From the NCBI GenBank assembly GCA_032717465.1, contig CM064697.1, positions 639,001 through 703,000 on the forward strand: 64,000 nucleotides of DNA. Reading direction: 5' to 3'. The notes below the pieces were generated by a model, which was given only the letters and a program-made list of their open reading frames with translations, searched no databases and was not told the DNA's origin. Source of the stretch: Coenobita brevimanus (taxonomy: Eukaryota > Arthropoda > Malacostraca > Decapoda > Coenobitidae). Position 1 is the first letter of the stretch, and each line of letters begins with the position of its first letter. The position numbers and the translations under genes are program-made. Positions 59,640 to 64,000 of this stretch are shown here, in pieces.

Positions 59640-59990
59640 TTGTGGTAGGTGGTGGCGACCATCATCCACTCACTTGATGTAGTGCTGCCTACTTCTTCCT
59701 TAGCCTTCATCATTCTTTTTCTGTGCCTGCCCTCCTCTCTTCCTATTTCTCCCATCTTTCCTGTCACTACCTCATGCATTTCTTTCCGTTAGAGGTGGCT
59801 TTACATTGAGTGACAAGCTGAATGGTTTCCTGTAAGCCAAGAAACCATATACAACGCTGGGCGGTAACCATATAACCAAACCATACGTGCTGCCTACGTG
59901 TCAAGTGGGTTGGTGGAGGGTTAGTGCCCCTCCCTGTAAAGCAAATAACTCAGAGTCAAATGGCCACGGGATTATGGCGTCTGGCAATAG
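59640..59990 (+). repeat. Dispersed repeat family C, copy 2 (extension part)
   Basis: In inverted orientation to copy 1 it carries CCACTCACTTGATGTAGTGC, TTGAGTGACAAGCTGAATGG, TTTCCTGTAAGCC and GGGCGGTAACCATATAACCA, matching 24107-24410. The far end (GGCCACGGGATTATGGCGTC) differs from the tRNA-like head of copy 1. Confidence 0.72.
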
Positions 59991-60284
59991 ATAGATAGAT
60001 AGACATAGATCTTTACTTCTTACAGTTTTATGACTCTCTCAATTTTTCTGTTTTGTTTCCTTTACATTTTCTTGTTTACATCATCCGTTCTTATTGTTTT
60101 AGATCTGCCTTTCTTTATTTCCCATCCCCTGATCCCTTTACATCTTGTCATTTTCTTTCTTATTTGCTATTCCTTTCTTCCGGTAATTGTGCGTCCTTCT
60201 TCCTCTTCTCGTATTTTGTCTTCCGCTAACCTTCTCATTCCGCCACTTTGCACGCTATTTTCTGTTTACGTGTTATCGTGTTGT

Positions 60285-60287
<3 letters not shown>

Positions 60288-60378
<91 letters not shown>
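60288..60378. repeat. (TC)n plus (TG)n compound microsatellite
   Basis: (TC)n of about 58 bp, then (TG)n of about 30 bp and TTTG units. Confidence 0.95.
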
Positions 60379-60380
<2 letters not shown>

Positions 60381-60642
60381 TTTGTTTGTTTGTGTGTGTG
60401 TACTTACCCCTCCCCCCTCCCACCCATCCCCTTATACAAATGTCCTTCGGGCTGTTGGTCTGTCTGCCAAACTGTCTGTCTCTGACTCACTCTTTCTCAC
60501 TCTCTCTTTTCTTTCTCATTCTCACACTCTCCCCTCTCCCAGCTTTCCATTCCTACAGGTTCCGTCACTAATAAGTTTATTCTCTTTTCATTAAAAAGAT
60601 TTTCATTTTGCAGTTGTTTCATGTAGATTTTTTCGTTAGTCG

Positions 60643-60648
<6 letters not shown>

Positions 60649-60737
<89 letters not shown>
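60649..60737. repeat. (TC)n microsatellite
   Basis: About 44 TC units. Confidence 0.97.
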
Positions 60738-60740
<3 letters not shown>

Positions 60741-61377
60741 TTTTTTACAATATGGTTGGCCTTACGTATTGCCTAAATACAGAATACTTCAGTACTCTGA
60801 GGCTCCAGAGTAATGTAAATATTCCCCTTATTAATGAATCGAGTTGCTTTACATTTATAATTTATTTTCTTCATTAGAATTCATCCACATATATACGAAG
60901 TGTTAAAGCGATCTCTGTCAGCGTTTAAGCATACTGAATCCTGGTGCTCCAAAAATAGCGAATTTTGGGTGTAATTTTATCTTCCTTGATGGCTGCAGTC
61001 TCCCTCAAAATGTTTTCATTTAACTAAAGAGTGTGCGAGTTTTGTTTTCACATCCCCGAAAGCCAGGAAGAAGTCGTTAATTCAACCAGGCGAATCAAAA
61101 GTACGCGGGCAGTTATCGAGTATGGCGTAGTCAGTGGATTAATACAGCTTTCCAGTTGATGCTCACTCAGCGCCGCACTGGTGAGAGAACTTGATTTCAT
61201 TTTCGGCCTCTCTATGTGTTCAGATGTTGGGGTGTTTCTCAAGTGCAGTGTTTGGTTGCCATAGACTGATGTTTGCAAGTACAGTGCATTATTTAAATCC
61301 TTTCGTTAATAAAGGATATATCGGCGTTATTCCGGGGCGTCAGACTAGTGCGTCTCCCAGTGCTGCTAGGTGTGGTA

Positions 61378-62215
61378 GGGAAATGCAGCAGTATCGTAGT
61401 AAAGCATGTGTACAGGTAGATGAAATTTTAAGTGCTTCGTTGTCGATTGTGAAGTGAGACAAGGATGTGTGCTGTCTCCTTGGTTGTTCATTGTGTATTT
61501 GAGTGGGGCTATGAGAGAGCTCAAAACTAGAGTACATGAAGCAGGAATGAAGATGATAAGGATGGTATATGAATAAATATGTAAAAAAGGGTGTCTGTAG
61601 GTGATATCTGGTGCTTTATAACTGTGAATGGGACTTTTGCAGTGTGTGTGTGTGTGTAACTTTAGACATACACAATAACATCCGTTCCCTAAGGGCCTGC
61701 AGCCTCCTCCTCATGCGTAAAAGGCAGTGCCACACACCTCCACATATCAGCGCTTCATCGCTAATACCGTAGCTTCTATCCTGACACATGCTAAGGTTAT
61801 CTAATTCAAGACTGGTGATGGTATGAGGGATTTGGTGTTGATAGTGAATGCAGGAAAGGGTAAAGTGATGACTGAATACAGATAAAGTGAGTGGACAAAC
61901 ACTTAACTTAGTCTAAGGTTTTAAGTACCTTCGTGCAGTGATAGAAAAGTGCGAAAAGTATGAAAAAGTGCAAAACAAAATGGTCGTGTGAGAGAGAAAC
62001 GTGGCTGATGCGGTGAAGGCCTTGATTCTGAACCGGAAACTGAGTGCAGGGGATGCATGAGGCTGCAGGAAGGTGTTTTGTGGTGGCGTAAACATTTAGG
62101 TGTGAAATTCTGCCATGACCTTAGTGTGAAAGGTTTGGAGGGAGAACAGTGGAAATGTGGCGGATGAGAATTATACGCTGGGTGCCTTGAGTGGATAAAA
62201 TAGGAAATACTGAGA
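61378..62215 (+). pseudogene. Decayed non-LTR retrotransposon reverse transcriptase fragment, second family
   Basis: Plus-strand relics appear in order: YRSKACVQVDE (about 61393), the conserved RT block EVRQGCVLSPWLF with IVYLSGAMREL (61451-61520), LVLIVNAGKGKVMTEYR (61831-61881), FKYLRAVIEKCEKYEK (from about 61918), and NVADAVKALILNRKLS (from 61998). Stops and frame shifts break it up, and a stretch holding a short TG repeat replaces the expected catalytic ADD segment. The RQGCVLSPWLF signature differs from VHQ-SVLSPLLF at the left edge of the window, so this is a different LINE lineage in the opposite orientation. Confidence 0.75.
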
Positions 62216-62779
62216 GCTGTGGATGACGAAAAGTAAGGAAGTTTGATGATTATAAGGGTAGAGGAGTGAGTACTTATAGACGGGATGGTCACATAAAGAA
62301 AAGAGATGTGACTGTGGTGGTGAATATGAGTGAGTCTGAAGAAGGGGGTGTTGATGGCCAAGAAGATGATGACTTGATAGGTGAATGTGTGAGAAAGTGA
62401 GATATTGACGAGGAGGAAGCAAAAAATGACAGAGAAAGATGGTAGTCGTGTGTCTGGTGACGAAGACGACAAGGGGTGCACTTTTTTTCCTTTGGCAATG
62501 GACGGAAATGAGTCTTCTCTTCAGGGTAAGCACTTAAATGTGGATGATTCTGCCTCTGGAATGGAACTGAGAATAGAACTCGAATGATGAGTGGAAGAAT
62601 GTATGGGTTAGTTCAGTTTCTGAGGACAAATTCTCCTATTTTTGTGTGGCACTTTTTCTGGATCCTGCCAGTCTTAATATAGGTAAAAAGGTTAAGATGA
62701 TAATGATGATGATTCTCTCTATTACCCATTCGTCTGTTTCTCCTACCTACTGAAGAATGGCAGTAAGAATGATGCTCAC
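62216..62779. other. Upstream region, purine-rich, nothing recognised
   Basis: GATGA/GTGAG-rich plus strand. Any continuation of the LINE relic here is not recognisable. Confidence 0.4.
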
Positions 62780-62900
62780 GTATTCCCTGCGTGTTAGTCG
62801 AGGCAAGTAAAGGGGAGGGTGAGGGTCTTGACGAGAATCCCCGTCCCCCTTCCCCCACCTCGATCTTGTACTGGCATAGGTACATGACGACCTTGACCAT
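62780..62900 (-). CDS. Candidate minus-strand coding exon starting MVKVVMYLCQYKIEVGE
   Basis: On the minus strand an ATG directly after a TGTACAG acceptor-like sequence opens MVKVVMYLCQYKIEVGEGG with GC-rich third positions. It continues RGFSSRPSPSPLLASTNTQG to a donor-like ATAC|GTGAGC, leaving phase 1. This phase does not match the candidate exon at 51.6 kb, so another exon or another gene would be needed. The alternative frame from the same acceptor (YGQGRHVPMPVQDRGG) is also open for a while. Weak support. Confidence 0.2.
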
Positions 62901-62990
62901 ACTGTACACAGGGTAGAGGCGGGAATGAAACTGTGACTTCTCTCTCCTAATATTCGTGTCCCAAAATATATCCTGTATATCCTCCACCTA

Positions 62991-62995
<5 letters not shown>

Positions 62996-63072
<77 letters not shown>
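62996..63072. repeat. (CA)n microsatellite
   Basis: About 38 CA units. Confidence 0.97.
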
Positions 63073-63073
<1 letters not shown>

Positions 63074-63442
63074 GTATCGTGCAGGGTTTCTGGTTTGCCC
63101 GATGCCTTTTGTTATGTTTCAAGCAACCCCCACCATAGTACACGGCTAGCGGACATTCTTCGTCCCTGGCAATGCTCGAAAGCAATAACAGCCACCTCTA
63201 CCCCATCCTCTCCAACGATCAGCGCCTCAAAAGTTACGTTTCTCATCTTCCATTATCTCCCCCGTCATCTCACGCTCATCTCATACTCTTTTGGTGTTAC
63301 TTTGTCTCACAGCAGAGTTGCCCTTCACTCATTTTCGACCGTAAGGAAGCAAGGGGTGTGGGTGTGGCTGTGGGTGTGGGCGTGGGGTACTAGAACTTTT
63401 TTCTTCCGAGGGTATACCGGGTGTGAACGACGATATCGGAGG

Positions 63443-63470
63443 TGATGATGATGATGATGATGATGATTGC
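63443..63470. repeat. (GAT)n trinucleotide run
   Basis: About eight GAT units. Confidence 0.9.
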
Positions 63471-63586
63471 TTTGTTCATCATCTCTCTTATTCTTTTTCC
63501 TTTCCATTCCTTTCCCATATTATTTTTCGTCTCTACGCATTCACTCACACGGTCTAATGTTCTTATCAGGTCTATTTACCTTCCAT

Positions 63587-63587
<1 letters not shown>

Positions 63588-63650
<63 letters not shown>
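63588..63650. repeat. (TCTG)n followed by (TC)n
   Basis: Seven to eight TCTG units run into (TC)n. Confidence 0.95.
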
Positions 63651-63656
<6 letters not shown>

Positions 63657-63779
63657 TTTCATCGCCCCCCTACATGGCTATCGACCTCCCATAGCTCAGT
63701 GTTGCCTTCATCCCAGGGCCTGACAGCCACCCCAGGCCACAAGGCTATAATAGTGTCTTGGATCACGGTCTAAATCAGG

Positions 63780-64000
63780 CCCCCTCTCTCTCTCTCCACA
63801 CCTCCACAGTCTCACGCAGATTTTCCCCTTCTCCCTCCCTCCCTCTCTCCCTCCTCCATCTCACAGAATACTTCCCATCACCCCTCCCTTAAACTCTCAC
63901 AGATATCCCCCCTCCCTCCCTTCCGCAGCTTTTTGCAGTAGTTCCTCTTTCTCAGCCTTTCACAGATCTTTCACAATTCTCGCCTTCAGCTCATCACAGT
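63780..64000. repeat. Pyrimidine-rich tract with recurring CTCACAGA
   Basis: TCTCACRSA recurs every 40-60 bp between CCCTCCCTCCC runs, suggesting a degenerate tandem that runs off the window. Confidence 0.55.

Overview
The window is eukaryotic nuclear DNA: mostly introns and repeats, with short GC-rich coding exons bounded by GT/AG splice sites. Very dense dinucleotide microsatellites, decayed arthropod-style non-LTR retrotransposons and long introns suggest an arthropod, most likely a malacostracan (decapod) crustacean. That taxon is an inference; no marker gene proves it.

The backbone is one large minus-strand gene running from about 51.2 kb down to about 2.1 kb. I found 14 internal or terminal exons (51162 to 2109) whose reading phases match at every junction. 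They give about 1,136 residues. The order is: a basic, Ser/Thr/Tyr-rich region with a Trp/Tyr/Gly-rich block (50.6-51.2 kb); a Ser/Tyr/Pro region (48.6 kb); a Tyr/Pro-rich exon (43.7 kb); an acidic exon (41.2 kb); an 81-nt Thr-rich exon (38.1 kb); four charged exons that share a loose RYP-type motif (32.8-26.0 kb); an 18-nt microexon (25.1 kb); a Tyr-rich exon (9.2 kb); a 39-nt exon (4.4 kb); and a 1,275-nt last exon with an Ala/Glu/Lys helix-like part followed by a Pro/Glu/Val repeat region. The start codon is not established. One candidate upstream exon lies at 51.6 kb. The family is not recognised with confidence. The composition (PEVK-like tail, Tyr/Pro/Ser linkers) would suit a structural, cytoskeletal or muscle-filament protein, but this is only a hypothesis.

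Within the introns and flanks lie two decayed LINE fragments of different families (1-963 and about 61.4-62.2 kb), at least 15 copies of a palindromic foldback (MITE-like) element called family A here, five copies of a second foldback element (family B), and three copies of a dispersed repeat (family C) that is SINE-like in part. There are also many microsatellites, several minisatellites (15, 21, 30, 31 and about 200 bp units) and long purine/pyrimidine strand-biased blocks. A small plus-strand reading frame inside one intron (27085-27252) encodes a possible 55-residue single-pass membrane peptide or the first exon of a nested gene. I see no rRNA, tRNA, CRISPR or bacterial-type operon features.
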